A stretch of 64,000 nucleotides of DNA from Bacteroidales bacterium. Its GTDB lineage: Bacteria; Bacteroidota; Bacteroidia; Bacteroidales; F082. The notes beneath the pieces were generated by a model. It saw only the letters and a program-made list of their open reading frames with translations. It was not told the origin of the DNA and made no database searches. Both the position numbers and the translations under genes were made by a program. Positions 1-6,854 of this stretch are shown here, in pieces (the stretch's first letter is position 1; every line of letters begins with the position of its first letter). The stretch covers positions 62,001-126,000 of the forward strand of contig JAFYNK010000007.1 of assembly GCA_017548125.1 (NCBI GenBank), in the 5' to 3' direction.

Positions 1-1077
1 GAAACAGATGCTGAGGACGAGTGCCGAGATCTGTGTCATATTGGCATGTATGTTAAGTTCGTCCATAATATTGAAAATGAGTGCGCGGTTATGTTCGTTC
101 ATGAAGGAATAATCGCGTGGAGTAATGCTCATCAGTGTTTGTTTCTCTTTGACGATGAACGACGGCACATATTTAATATAGTCCTGAGTTCCGTCGATGA
201 TGGAAGGTTTGAGGCTTGTGTCGAGGAATGAACGCACCTTGAGCGGTATGTTCTTGTTCTGTAAAGGTTTAAGGGTATTGGGGTGTATGATTGACGCTCC
301 GTAGAAGGCAAGTTCTATCGCTTCGAAGTAGGAGAGGTGTTCTATTTTTTGTGTTTCTTGGAAGCGTTTAGGGTCGGCGTTGCGAAGACCGTCAACGTCT
401 TTCCATATTGTTAGTTCTTTGGCGTTAAGGCAGTTGGCGAATATGGCGGCTGTGAAGTCGGAGCCTTCTCTTCCTAATGTAGTTGTCGTTTTTGGTGATG
501 TTGAACTTGCGATGAATCCTTGTGTGATATACATCGTTCCGTTATGTTCGTCGTTGAGCTTGTCGATACGGAGACGGCAGTCGTCCCATTCTGGGTTGGC
601 AGCGCGGAATCCATGGTCGGTGATGATATATTCTCGCGCGTCGATGAGTTCATTTTTGATGCCGCATTCGTTGAGGTAAGCTGAAATTAAAGTCGTGGAT
701 AGCACTTCTCCGAAACTGACGGTGTTGTCGTATTGATAATCGTAGTCGAAGCCTGTTTCCTGAAGACAAAGATATAAATCCAAGAAGAGGTTGGTCATCG
801 TCTCGAAGACTGGATGATTGGTGTTGCCTTCGAAAAGGTCATTCATGATATTCTCGTGATATTCAATTATCTCGCTGAGAGCGCTTATCTCAAGATGACC
901 GTTGTTTGCACGGAATTCTGCCAATGCCTTTTCTATGGCGTTGGTTGTCTTTCCCATTGCAGAGATGACGAGTAACAGCTCGCTTCTGTCTTCTTTTTCA
1001 AGAATGTTTTTTAAGTTTCTTACAGCGTTGGCGTCTTTCACTGAAGCACCGCCGAATTTATATACTTTGCTTATCAT
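1..1077 (-). CDS. lysC: Aspartate kinase (3' end beyond window)
   Basis: Phosphorylates aspartate, the first step toward lysine, threonine, methionine and diaminopimelate. The frame is open for 359 codons from an ATG at 1075-1077 to the window edge, so the C-terminal part is missing. The N-terminus reads MISKVYKFGGASVKDA, the aspartokinase signature that binds ATP and aspartate. Further in, TTLGREGSDFTAA and a VDGLRNADP segment are typical of the catalytic domain, and LMSITPRDYSF marks the start of an ACT regulatory domain. I cannot tell whether the protein is monofunctional, but nothing visible suggests a fusion. The leader carries a heptamer array against the start codon and a strong hairpin, both listed separately. 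Identity is near certain; the symbol is a family-level choice. Confidence 0.93.
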   Translation of the reverse strand, partial: MISKVYKFGGASVKDANAVRNLKNILEKEDRSELLLVISAMGKTTNAIEKALAEFRANNGHLEISALSEIIEYHENIMNDLFEGNTNHPVFETMTNLFLDLYLCLQETGFDYDYQYDNTVSFGEVLSTTLISAYLNECGIKNELIDAREYIITDHGFRAANPEWDDCRLRIDKLNDEHNGTMYITQGFIASSTSPKTTTTLGREGSDFTAAIFANCLNAKELTIWKDVDGLRNADPKRFQETQKIEHLSYFEAIELAFYGASIIHPNTLKPLQNKNIPLKVRSFLDTSLKPSIIDGTQDYIKYVPSFIVKEKQTLMSITPRDYSFMNEHNRALIFNIMDELNIHANMTQISALVLSICF

Positions 1078-1080
1078 TAG

Positions 1081-1123
1081 TTTAAAGTTTAAGGTAGTTT
1101 TAAAGTTCAGAGTTTAAAGTTCT
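1081..1123. repeat. Degenerate heptamer array in the aspartate kinase leader
   Basis: Imperfect tandem units of the type TTTAAAG, TTTAAGG and TTCAGAG end directly at the aspartate kinase start codon. The same words recur in the array before the M20 amidohydrolase (38286-38314) and inside that gene (37975-38044). Confidence 0.7.
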
Positions 1124-1126
1124 TCA

Positions 1127-1181
1127 GTAGAGACACGTCAATGATATCTTTGAAAATAAACTAACATTGACACGTCTGTAC
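1127..1181 (-). promoter_or_regulatory. Leader hairpin upstream of aspartate kinase
   Basis: Arms 1131-1143 and 1165-1177 pair over 13 bp in the minus-strand RNA, including two adjacent G.U wobbles, with a loop of 21 nt. Three more pairs beyond one mismatch extend it to 1127 and 1181. No U-tract follows, so it is not an ordinary terminator. The wobbles would be A.C mismatches on the other strand, which favours function in the aspartate kinase transcript. It is far too small for a lysine riboswitch. It could instead be a dispersed palindromic repeat. Confidence 0.5.
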
Positions 1182-1201
1182 AAACCTTAGTTTTTACGAG
1201 G

Positions 1202-1209
1202 CAAATGTA
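1202..1209 (-). promoter_or_regulatory. Putative -7 box for aspartate kinase
   Basis: TACATTTG on the minus strand fits the Bacteroidota -7 consensus TAnnTTTG and would give a leader of about 120 nt that includes the hairpin and the heptamer array. Confidence 0.45.
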
Positions 1210-1239
1210 AGAAAAAATAAATAACCTATCTTTATAGAG

Positions 1240-1572
1240 CTATATTGTTTTAATAATTTCTTCTATTTCCTCTCTGCTGATGCTTTCTCTTTCGGCTTTG
1301 TCGTATATTGTCAGAAGATTGATTTCGCTTTCGTCTTCGGAGACTAATAAGATGTACGAGATGACACGAGCGCCGTGGCTTTTGCCTCTGCCTTTTGATT
1401 TTATTGCCATTCTGACTTTACGCAAGCCATTGCCTAAATCAACACCAGAATAGGGATTGAGTTTTAGTTGGTTTTGTAAAGTCTCTAAATCTTTTTTAAA
1501 AGAATTGTATTTCTTTGCCAAACGTTTGGCTTCTTTTAAAAATGAATCGTTGAGGATAATTCTATAGTTCAT
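1240..1572 (-). CDS. RelE/ParE-family toxin
   Basis: A 110-residue basic protein that looks like a type II toxin of the RelE/ParE fold. It has an N-terminal helix pair rich in lysine (FLKEAKRLAKKYNSFKKDL), a central KVRMAIKSKGRGKSHGARVISY strand region where RelE-type enzymes carry their basic active site, and a C-terminal LLTIYDKAERESI strand and helix typical of the superfamily. An upstream TTG at 1573-1575 would add one residue, but the ATG at 1570-1572 is preferred. It overlaps the upstream small gene by 11 nt, the usual arrangement of an antitoxin-first pair. Whether it cuts mRNA or poisons gyrase cannot be judged from the sequence. Confidence 0.75.
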   Translation of the reverse strand: MNYRIILNDSFLKEAKRLAKKYNSFKKDLETLQNQLKLNPYSGVDLGNGLRKVRMAIKSKGRGKSHGARVISYILLVSEDESEINLLTIYDKAERESISREEIEEIIKTI

Positions 1573-1765
1573 CAATGAGTTGTTGAAGCGTTACACCATC
1601 ACTACCACTCTCACGACGCTTCTTTATCTCTAAAAGCCCTTCTCGAATTGCATCAAGGATTTCCTGTTTTTCGATGTATTCCTTTTCTTTTTTCATAATA
1701 TGGTTTCGTAATTCATTCTCGCAGATGCCATTATACGGCAAAATAGTAAAGTCAAGTGTTTTCAT
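1562..1765 (-). CDS. Putative cognate antitoxin
   Basis: A 67-residue charged protein encoded just ahead of the RelE/ParE-like toxin and overlapping it by 11 nt. The start is set at ATG 1763-1765 (MKTLDFTILPYNG); a TTG further upstream would add 11 residues but lies inside the probable promoter spacing. The middle (KEKEYIEKQEILDAIREGLLEI) is a predicted helix, and the C-terminus (GVTLQQLIDEL) resembles the toxin-wrapping tail of small antitoxins. No recognisable ribbon-helix-helix or Xre domain is visible, so the assignment rests on position, size and overlap. Confidence 0.6.
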   Translation of the reverse strand: MKTLDFTILPYNGICENELRNHIMKKEKEYIEKQEILDAIREGLLEIKKRRESGSDGVTLQQLIDEL

Positions 1766-1787
1766 AAAAATCGGTTTTAAATTACTG

Positions 1788-1795
1788 CAAAGATA
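1788..1795 (-). promoter_or_regulatory. Putative -7 box for the toxin-antitoxin pair
   Basis: TATCTTTG on the minus strand matches TAnnTTTG and lies about 23 nt before the antitoxin ATG. Confidence 0.55.
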
Positions 1796-1961
1796 CAATG
1801 CCGAGAGTCAAAAGTCAAGGCTTTTTTTCTTAAAAATAATTTGGAAAGATAAAAAAAATACCCACAAAATTGTGAAGTTATATATGATTTGCTTGGTTCT
1901 GAGAATACAACTATCTCTCACAGAGATGCAGAGAAACGCAAAGTTTTTTTATTGTAAAAAA

Positions 1962-1990
1962 CCTCAAAACCTCAAAAAAACAAAAACCTC
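1962..1990. repeat. CCTCAAAA octamer array
   Basis: Two exact CCTCAAAA units followed by a degenerate AAAACCTC unit. The same octamer builds the array before the helix-hairpin-helix gene at 30982-31008. Confidence 0.6.
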
Positions 1991-2014
1991 AGAACTTTTT
2001 AAGATTCTGAGGTT
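1975..2014 (-). terminator. Intrinsic terminator of gadB
   Basis: Perfect 10-bp stem (1985-1994 with 2005-2014, loop of 10). On the minus strand it is followed by a T-rich stretch, about 60 nt after the gadB stop. Confidence 0.65.
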
Positions 2015-2017
2015 CTA

Positions 2018-2077
2018 TCATTAGCCTTTAGCCATTAGCCTTTAGCCTTTAGTCATTAGCCTTTAGCCTTTAGCCTT
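2018..2077. repeat. CWTTAGC heptamer array abutting the gadB stop
   Basis: About eight uninterrupted seven-base units alternating CATTAGC and CTTTAGC, one changed to CTTTAGT, and ending inside the gadB stop codon. Confidence 0.9.
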
Positions 2078-3506
2078 AGTGCTTCTTTGTTCCACCGTGG
2101 TTGAAGCTTTGTTTAGGATGTATGTTCCTGTTGACTTCTACCCTCGATTGTGTAGGATAGCTGAGTTTTTCCAAGTCGGCTACTGCCATTCTGATGTCGG
2201 TCAAGAGCATGTCGGCCATGTCGCGGCTGAATCCTTGACGGCATACAATTCTCATGACAACACACTGCTCTAAATCCTTCGGCAATGTATATGCTGGCAC
2301 CATCCAGCCGTTTTGCTGTAATTTGTATTGTAAGTCGTACAAGGTCCAGTTGGCGACTTTATCGTATTTCGGATTCAACGACCAGATGAACAATGGGTTG
2401 ACTAATTCAGCGCTGTAGTTCTTGAACTGCGGCATCTTGCCTATTTCGGCATGGAGATATTCCGCAATGTCCATTGAGTTTTGTTGAATAGCCTTGTATC
2501 CTTGGAAGCCTAATCTGATGAACTGATAATATTGTCCTAATACCTGTGCTGCTGGTCGTGAGAAGTTGAGGCCTACTTGTGTGATGTCGGCGCCTAAATA
2601 GTTGACGCTAAACGCCATCTCTGAAGGAAGGTATTTCTTGTCTTTCCAGATGACCCAGCCCAAGCCAGGATATACGAGTCCGTATTTGTGACCAGAAGTG
2701 CTTATTGACAATACGTTGTCTAGTCTGAAGTCCCATTTGATGTGAGGCTTGAGGAATGGCAGGATGAAACCGCCAGACGCGGCATCTACGTGGATGCAGA
2801 GCTGGTTGCCGGTCTTCTTGTTGAACTCGGTCACCGCCTTGTCGATGGCTTCGAAGTCATCGTTCATGCCAGTCCAGGTGCAGCCTGCGATAGGAACGAT
2901 GCAAATGGTGTTCTCGTCACACATCTCGAGAGCTCTCTTAGGGTCTAATGTCGGGTTCTCTGTGGTGAGCGGCACTGTACGCATTTCTATCTGCCAGAGT
3001 TGTGCGAACTTCTCCCATACCACTTGATATCCGGTGGAAATCACGAAGTTAGGCTTGTCGTAAGGCTTGCCTTGTTCCATCCTTTTCTTGCGCCAGCGCA
3101 TCCATGCTGCCACGCCGCCAAGCATACAGGCTTCTGATGAGCCGATGCCGAGAGCGCCGGTCTTCCATTTGTTGGTCTCAGGACTGTTCCATAAGTTGGC
3201 GATTATATTGATACACTTTTGTCCCATCACGGCGACACGTGGATATTCTGTCTCGTCGATATAGTTGATGCTGATGGCGTCGTTCATCAATTTCGTTGCG
3301 TATTCGTCCATGTATGTAGTGACGAAGGTGGCGAGGTTGAGTCGAGGCTGCGTCTGTGGAAATGTCTCGTCCTTAACCATCTGATATGCAACCTGTGGCG
3401 TTGTAGGAGCTTCCGGGATTCTATCTACTGGAGATGGATTGACCATCGCGTCTGTGCCGAAGACATCACTCTTCGCGTCTCCATGTCTGAAATTCAAATC
3501 TTTCAT
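2076..3506 (-). CDS. gadB: Glutamate decarboxylase
   Basis: PLP-dependent cytoplasmic enzyme that converts glutamate to GABA and CO2, consuming a proton. In gut bacteria it contributes to acid resistance. At 476 residues it matches the usual 465-ish length of bacterial GadB. The PLP lysine is Lys274 in TSGHKYGLVYPG, close to Lys276 of the E. coli enzyme. The substrate and cofactor segments IGSSEACMLGG, HVDAASGGFILPF and NYLGADITQVGLNFSRPA are all present. The ATG at 3504-3506 gives the conserved N-terminus (MKDLNFRHGDAKSDVFGTDA). No GABA/glutamate antiporter is adjacent; the only transporter of possible relevance lies far away at 29.6 kb. Confidence 0.96.
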   Translation of the reverse strand: MKDLNFRHGDAKSDVFGTDAMVNPSPVDRIPEAPTTPQVAYQMVKDETFPQTQPRLNLATFVTTYMDEYATKLMNDAISINYIDETEYPRVAVMGQKCINIIANLWNSPETNKWKTGALGIGSSEACMLGGVAAWMRWRKKRMEQGKPYDKPNFVISTGYQVVWEKFAQLWQIEMRTVPLTTENPTLDPKRALEMCDENTICIVPIAGCTWTGMNDDFEAIDKAVTEFNKKTGNQLCIHVDAASGGFILPFLKPHIKWDFRLDNVLSISTSGHKYGLVYPGLGWVIWKDKKYLPSEMAFSVNYLGADITQVGLNFSRPAAQVLGQYYQFIRLGFQGYKAIQQNSMDIAEYLHAEIGKMPQFKNYSAELVNPLFIWSLNPKYDKVANWTLYDLQYKLQQNGWMVPAYTLPKDLEQCVVMRIVCRQGFSRDMADMLLTDIRMAVADLEKLSYPTQSRVEVNRNIHPKQSFNHGGTKKH

Positions 3507-3604
3507 AATGTTGTTTTTTTTAATATTCTTAATTTGTATTGGCTAAAAAACATTATGAAGACATGAAAGTTTGTTAAATAGGCGTTAAAACAATCAAATA
3601 ACTT

Positions 3605-3644
3605 TAGTCTTGTAGTCTTGTAGTCTTGTAGTCTTGTAGTCTTG
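3605..3644. repeat. TAGTCTTG octamer array, five perfect copies
   Basis: Five exact back-to-back copies of TAGTCTTG. The same octamer, three copies, recurs at 6823-6846 after leucyl aminopeptidase. Confidence 0.95.
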
Positions 3645-3654
3645 TTGACTTCCT

Positions 3655-3788
3655 ATTGGGCGTTACGGCTATCGCCGTCGGGCTTTCCGCTATATCTTTG
3701 CTCGCTTCCGGCTACGCCTTCGCTTGCAAAGGATGCCGCTCCAATCCCTAACGCTTGAGCGGTCGTGACACACTGAGCGTGCGCTCTG
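3655..3788. repeat. GC-rich multi-hairpin element
   Basis: This block is clearly more GC-rich than its surroundings and has three perfect stems: ACGGC/GCCGT (3665-3678), CCGCTC/GAGCGG (3736-3741 with 3757-3762) and GAGCG/CGCTC (3775-3786). It ends two bases before the stop codon of the S4 gene on the minus strand. It encodes no credible protein. It resembles a REP or BIME-type element, but its copy number in the genome is unknown to me. Confidence 0.6.
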
Positions 3789-3789
3789 T

Positions 3790-4173
3790 TTAAAAAGGCT
3801 CTGAACCTTTAATCTTATCAATAATTCTTCTGTCCTTCTTTGTCGGACGTCCTGCGCCTCTGTCGCGGTATTCAACTTTGTAGGCGTGGATGAACTCTAT
3901 TCTTTCGTATTCTTCTTTAGGTGTCCTGTCGATATAGACGTCTTCGACTTGTTTGGGAGAGATACGGCTTTTAGGAATACTTTTCACTTCAACTACTTTG
4001 TGAAGCTGGCCGAGCTGTACTTGTATGTACTCTCCGATTTTGACTTCGCGAGACGGCTTGATAGAACTGTCGTTTATCTTCACCTTGCCGCCTTTGCAAG
4101 CGTCAGCAGCGAGTGTGCGCGTCTTGAAAAGACGCGCACACCAAAGCCATTTATCTATTCTGAGTTCTTCCAT
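3790..4173 (-). CDS. Hsp15-like S4 RNA-binding protein
   Basis: A 127-residue protein with an N-terminal S4 domain: MEELRIDKWLWCARLFKTRTLAADAC, then the GGKVKIND loop, as in E. coli HslR (Hsp15). Hsp15 binds free 50S subunits that still carry a nascent chain and helps recycle stalled complexes. The C-terminal half (YRDRGAGRPTKKDRR) is basic and matches the RNA-binding extension of the family. It lies directly downstream of der on the same strand, 50 bases away, with a 10-bp hairpin between them. The symbol hslR would be reasonable but is not proven. Confidence 0.85.
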   Translation of the reverse strand: MEELRIDKWLWCARLFKTRTLAADACKGGKVKINDSSIKPSREVKIGEYIQVQLGQLHKVVEVKSIPKSRISPKQVEDVYIDRTPKEEYERIEFIHAYKVEYRDRGAGRPTKKDRRIIDKIKGSEPF

Positions 4174-4180
4174 AATGATT

Positions 4181-4219
4181 AATTAGGAATTAGGAGTTGT
4201 TCTTATTTTATTCCTAATT
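4181..4219. repeat. Inverted AATTAGGAAT repeat between der and the S4 gene
   Basis: AATTAGGAAT (4181-4190) pairs perfectly with ATTCCTAATT (4210-4219), loop 19. The right part TAGGAGTT continues the same word, related to the ACTCCTA heptamers at 37098-37111. No U-tract follows on the minus strand. Confidence 0.65.
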
Positions 4220-4223
4220 GAAA

Positions 4224-5531
4224 TTACTTTTCTCTGAAGAATAATTGAATCGGCACTCCGTTGAAGTTCCAGTTCTGTCTGATTTTGTTTTCCAAGAAAC
4301 GGCAATATGATTCTTTGACGTCTTTTGGTAGGTTGCAGAAGAAAATGAACTGTGGAGTAGGGCTCTTCAGCTGTGTGATATATTTGATTTTGAGATAACG
4401 GTTTCTTGATGCCACTTGAGGTGGTTGTGCTGCGATGATTTCCAACATTGTGTCGTTGAGCTCGCGAACAGGAATCCTGCGTTCTCTGTTTTCATAAACT
4501 TGATGCAATGCTTCAAGTACGCGGAACGTTCTCTGGCGGTTTATCGCAGAGGTGAAGATGATAGGATAATCGGTGAAAGGAGCAGTCTTCTCTCTGATCA
4601 TTCTTTCATATTGAAGGTGTGTGTTAGAGTCTTTGTTTATCAAGTCCCATTTGTTGACGATGACGACGAGTCCTTTTTTGTTTTTCTCGATGAGGCGTAA
4701 GATGTTCATGTCTTGAGCCTCAAATCCTTGTGTCGCGTCTATGATGAGAGCGGCAACATCACATTCTTCGATAGAGCGTATTGAACGCATCACAGAATAA
4801 AATTCTATGTTTTCAGAGACCTTGCTTTTCTTGCGGAGACCAGCTGTGTCAACCAAGACGAAGTCCATGTTGAAAGCGTTGAAACGAGTGTTGTTGCTGT
4901 CGCGTGTTGTTCCTGCGATGTCGGTGACGATGTGACGGTCGTGGCCGAGGAATGCGTTGATCATTGATGACTTGCCAACATTAGGGCGACCTACGAGAGC
5001 AAATCTTGGGAGGCCGTCGTAATTGTCTGTGGTGTCGTTAGGGAGATGTTTGACGACTTCGTCTAGGAGCTCGCCAGTTCCAGTTCCTGTCATGGCTGAG
5101 AAAGCGAAAATATCGCCCAAACCTAACGAATAGAAATCGGCGACATTGACTTCCTTGTTAGGAATGTCGGTCTTGTTAACTGCCAGCAATACTTTTTTCT
5201 TTGAGCGGCGTAATATCAAAGCGACGTCTTCGTCGAGTACGTGAAGCCCGTCCTTTCCGTCAACGACAAAGATGATGACATCAGCTTCGTCAATGGCGAG
5301 TTCTACTTGCTTTCTGATTTCTTCTTCGAAAATGTCGTCGGAACCAACAACATAACCGCCTGTGTCGATTACTGTAAATGATTTGCCGTTCCAATCGCTA
5401 TGCCCATAATGACGGTCGCGAGTTACACCACTTGTCTCTTCCACAATGGCTTGACGTGTTTGAACCAAACGATTAAAAAAAGTCGATTTTCCTACGTTAG
5501 GCCTTCCTACTATTGCAACAATATTACTCAT
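4224..5531 (-). CDS. der: Ribosome assembly GTPase Der (EngA)
   Basis: Essential double-GTPase needed for 50S subunit maturation. Two tandem G domains are visible. The first begins VGRPNVGKSTFFNRL (residues 8-22) with a NKTDIPN motif; the second begins VGRPNVGKSSMINAF with NKWDLINK. A KH-like C-terminal domain follows (KIKYITQLKSPTPQFIFFCNLP), ending in GVPIQLFFREK. The 435-residue length is normal. The gene is separated from era by repeats and has its own promoter box, so the two GTPase genes are adjacent but probably not strictly co-transcribed. Confidence 0.97.
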   Translation of the reverse strand: MSNIVAIVGRPNVGKSTFFNRLVQTRQAIVEETSGVTRDRHYGHSDWNGKSFTVIDTGGYVVGSDDIFEEEIRKQVELAIDEADVIIFVVDGKDGLHVLDEDVALILRRSKKKVLLAVNKTDIPNKEVNVADFYSLGLGDIFAFSAMTGTGTGELLDEVVKHLPNDTTDNYDGLPRFALVGRPNVGKSSMINAFLGHDRHIVTDIAGTTRDSNNTRFNAFNMDFVLVDTAGLRKKSKVSENIEFYSVMRSIRSIEECDVAALIIDATQGFEAQDMNILRLIEKNKKGLVVIVNKWDLINKDSNTHLQYERMIREKTAPFTDYPIIFTSAINRQRTFRVLEALHQVYENRERRIPVRELNDTMLEIIAAQPPQVASRNRYLKIKYITQLKSPTPQFIFFCNLPKDVKESYCRFLENKIRQNWNFNGVPIQLFFREK

Positions 5532-5553
5532 ATCTATTAAATTTGGTGATTTG

Positions 5554-5561
5554 CAAAGATA
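5554..5561 (-). promoter_or_regulatory. Putative -7 box for der
   Basis: TATCTTTG on the minus strand, about 23 nt before the der ATG. Confidence 0.6.
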
Positions 5562-5564
5562 ATA

Positions 5565-5597
5565 AAAAGACTAAAGACTAAAGGCGAAAGACAAAAG
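5565..5597. repeat. Degenerate AAAGACT array, left arm
   Basis: Imperfect units AAGACTA, AAGACTA, AAGGCGA and AAGACAA with a seven-base period in the der-era gap, facing the complementary array at 5636-5669. Confidence 0.7.
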
Positions 5598-5635
5598 TTT
5601 TTTTATAAAGTATGACTTTTGAACTAGAATTCCAA

Positions 5636-5669
5636 CCTTTAGACTTTAGTCATTAGACTTTAGTCATTA
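5636..5669. repeat. TTTAGAC/ATTAGTC heptamer array, right arm
   Basis: Heptamers TTTAGAC, TTTAGTC, ATTAGAC and TTTAGTC followed by ATTA, ending three bases before the era stop codon. They are largely complementary to the array at 5565-5597, so the pair can fold as a long imperfect hairpin. Confidence 0.8.
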
Positions 5670-5672
5670 AAA

Positions 5673-6554
5673 TTACGCTTCATAATTGAAGTTCTTCAAC
5701 TCTGCTTCGTTGTCTCGCCAGTCTTTGCTGACTTTAACGTTAAGGTCGAGGAATATCTTCTTGCCTGTAAATTCTTCTATGTCGCCTCGTGACATGATGC
5801 CGAGTTTCTTGATGGCAGAACCGGCTTTACCTATTAATATGGCTTTTTGAGAGTCGCGAGATGCATATATTGTGGCTCTGATGTTAATCATCTTAGCGCT
5901 TTCCTCGTAAGCGTCAACTACTACTTCCACAGAATAAGGAATTTCTTGCTTGTAGATGAGCAATATTTTCTCTCTTATTATTTCAGAAATGAAGAAACGC
6001 ATCGATCTGTCGGTGAGTTCGTCTTTTGGGAAATAAGGAGGACATTCTGGAAGTTTTTCCAAAATGCAGTCGAAGATGTGTTTTATGTTGGCATGATGTA
6101 ATGCCGAAATAGGGAAGATTGTCGCTGTTGGAAGAGCGTTTTGCCAGAAATTGACAGCGTTTGTCACTCCTTCTTGGTCTGATAAATCTATTTTATTTAA
6201 CAAAACGAAGATAGGAATGTCTGTTTTTTGGAGACGTTCTACTGTTTTTTCGTCAATTTTTTTGTCGGTAATATCGACGACGTAGAGTATCAAATCGGCG
6301 TCGATGAATGCCACATTTACGAACTGATTCATCACTTCGTGCATCTTGTAAGCGGGATTTTTGATGATTCCAGGCGTATCTGAGAACACAATTTGGAACT
6401 CATCACCGTTCACAATGCCCAAAATTCGGTGTCTTGTGGTCTGTGCTTTCGATGTTACGATAGAAATTTTTTCGCCTACAAATTCGTTCATAAGCGTTGA
6501 TTTTCCGACATTTGGCTTGCCTATAATGTTTACATAACCTGCTTTGTGATTCAT
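5673..6554 (-). CDS. era: Ribosome assembly GTPase Era
   Basis: GTPase that binds the 3' end of 16S rRNA and assists 30S maturation. The N-terminal G domain has GKPNVGKSTLMNEF, the switch region TTRHRILGI, DTPGI and NKIDLSD. The C-terminal KH domain has the GKAGSAIKKLG loop and ends with FLDLNVKVSKDWRDNEAEL, the standard Era tail. At 293 residues it has the family's usual length. The upstream gene is tRNA-fMet on the opposite strand. Confidence 0.97.
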   Translation of the reverse strand: MNHKAGYVNIIGKPNVGKSTLMNEFVGEKISIVTSKAQTTRHRILGIVNGDEFQIVFSDTPGIIKNPAYKMHEVMNQFVNVAFIDADLILYVVDITDKKIDEKTVERLQKTDIPIFVLLNKIDLSDQEGVTNAVNFWQNALPTATIFPISALHHANIKHIFDCILEKLPECPPYFPKDELTDRSMRFFISEIIREKILLIYKQEIPYSVEVVVDAYEESAKMINIRATIYASRDSQKAILIGKAGSAIKKLGIMSRGDIEEFTGKKIFLDLNVKVSKDWRDNEAELKNFNYEA

Positions 6555-6603
6555 GTTGAAAAATTTTTTTTAAAAAATACTTGACTTGCAAAGAAACAAA
6601 ATA

Positions 6604-6611
6604 TATCTTTG
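6604..6611 (+). promoter_or_regulatory. Promoter of tRNA-fMet
   Basis: TATCTTTG, with TTG at 6581-6583 about 20 nt upstream, the spacing expected for the Bacteroidota -33 element. It lies 47 nt before the tRNA. Confidence 0.65.
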
Positions 6612-6658
6612 CACTCGCAAACAAAACAAAAAAAAAGTTGTTTTTTTGAAAATCACGA

Positions 6659-6732
<74 letters not shown>

Positions 6733-6738
6733 CTAAGA

Positions 6739-6768
6739 AGAGGACGCTGAAGAGTGTCCTCTTTTTTT
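6739..6768 (+). terminator. Terminator of tRNA-fMet
   Basis: Stem GAGGAC (6740-6745) with GTCCTC (6756-6761), followed by seven T residues. Confidence 0.85.
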
Positions 6769-6780
6769 GTTTTAAGTCAA

Positions 6781-6852
6781 CAAGACCACAAGACCACAAG
6801 ACCACAAGTAGAATTTCCTCTGTAGTCTTGTAGTCTTGTAGTCTTGTGGTCT
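6781..6852. repeat. Facing octamer arrays (inverted pair)
   Basis: Three exact CAAGACCA units plus CAAG (6781-6808), a 14-base spacer around TAGAATTTCCTC, then three exact TAGTCTTG units and TGGTCTT (6823-6853). The arms are nearly complementary over about 28 bp, so the transcript of leucyl aminopeptidase can end in a long hairpin made only of octamers. Confidence 0.9.
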
Positions 6853-6854
6853 TT

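Larger units (their letters stand above)
1766..2075. other. Gene-free stretch with repeats and a terminator
   Basis: About 310 bases between gadB and the toxin-antitoxin pair. From right to left it holds the CWTTAGC heptamer array, a 10-bp hairpin that fits a gadB terminator, two CCTCAAAA octamers, a degenerate stretch (1915-1942) rich in CAGAG and CAAAG words, and the toxin-antitoxin promoter. A plus-strand frame of 116 codons crosses it but shows only low-complexity lysine and leucine sequence and is not credible. Confidence 0.7.

Noticed and set aside
1081..1209. Lysine riboswitch before aspartate kinase
   Set aside because: The leader is about 120 nt and lacks the multi-helix junction; only one hairpin and a repeat are present.
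1674..2024. Plus-strand protein of 116 residues between the toxin-antitoxin pair and gadB
   Set aside because: Lysine- and leucine-rich low complexity running through a repeat array and a terminator, antisense to the antitoxin, with no promoter or ribosome site.
3600..3645. CRISPR array
   Set aside because: The units are 8 nt with no spacers. CRISPR repeats are about 24-48 nt with unique spacers, and no cas gene is in the window.
3690..3875. Small 61-residue protein across the GC-rich element
   Set aside because: Arginine-rich translation of the hairpin element overlapping the S4 gene; no homology features.
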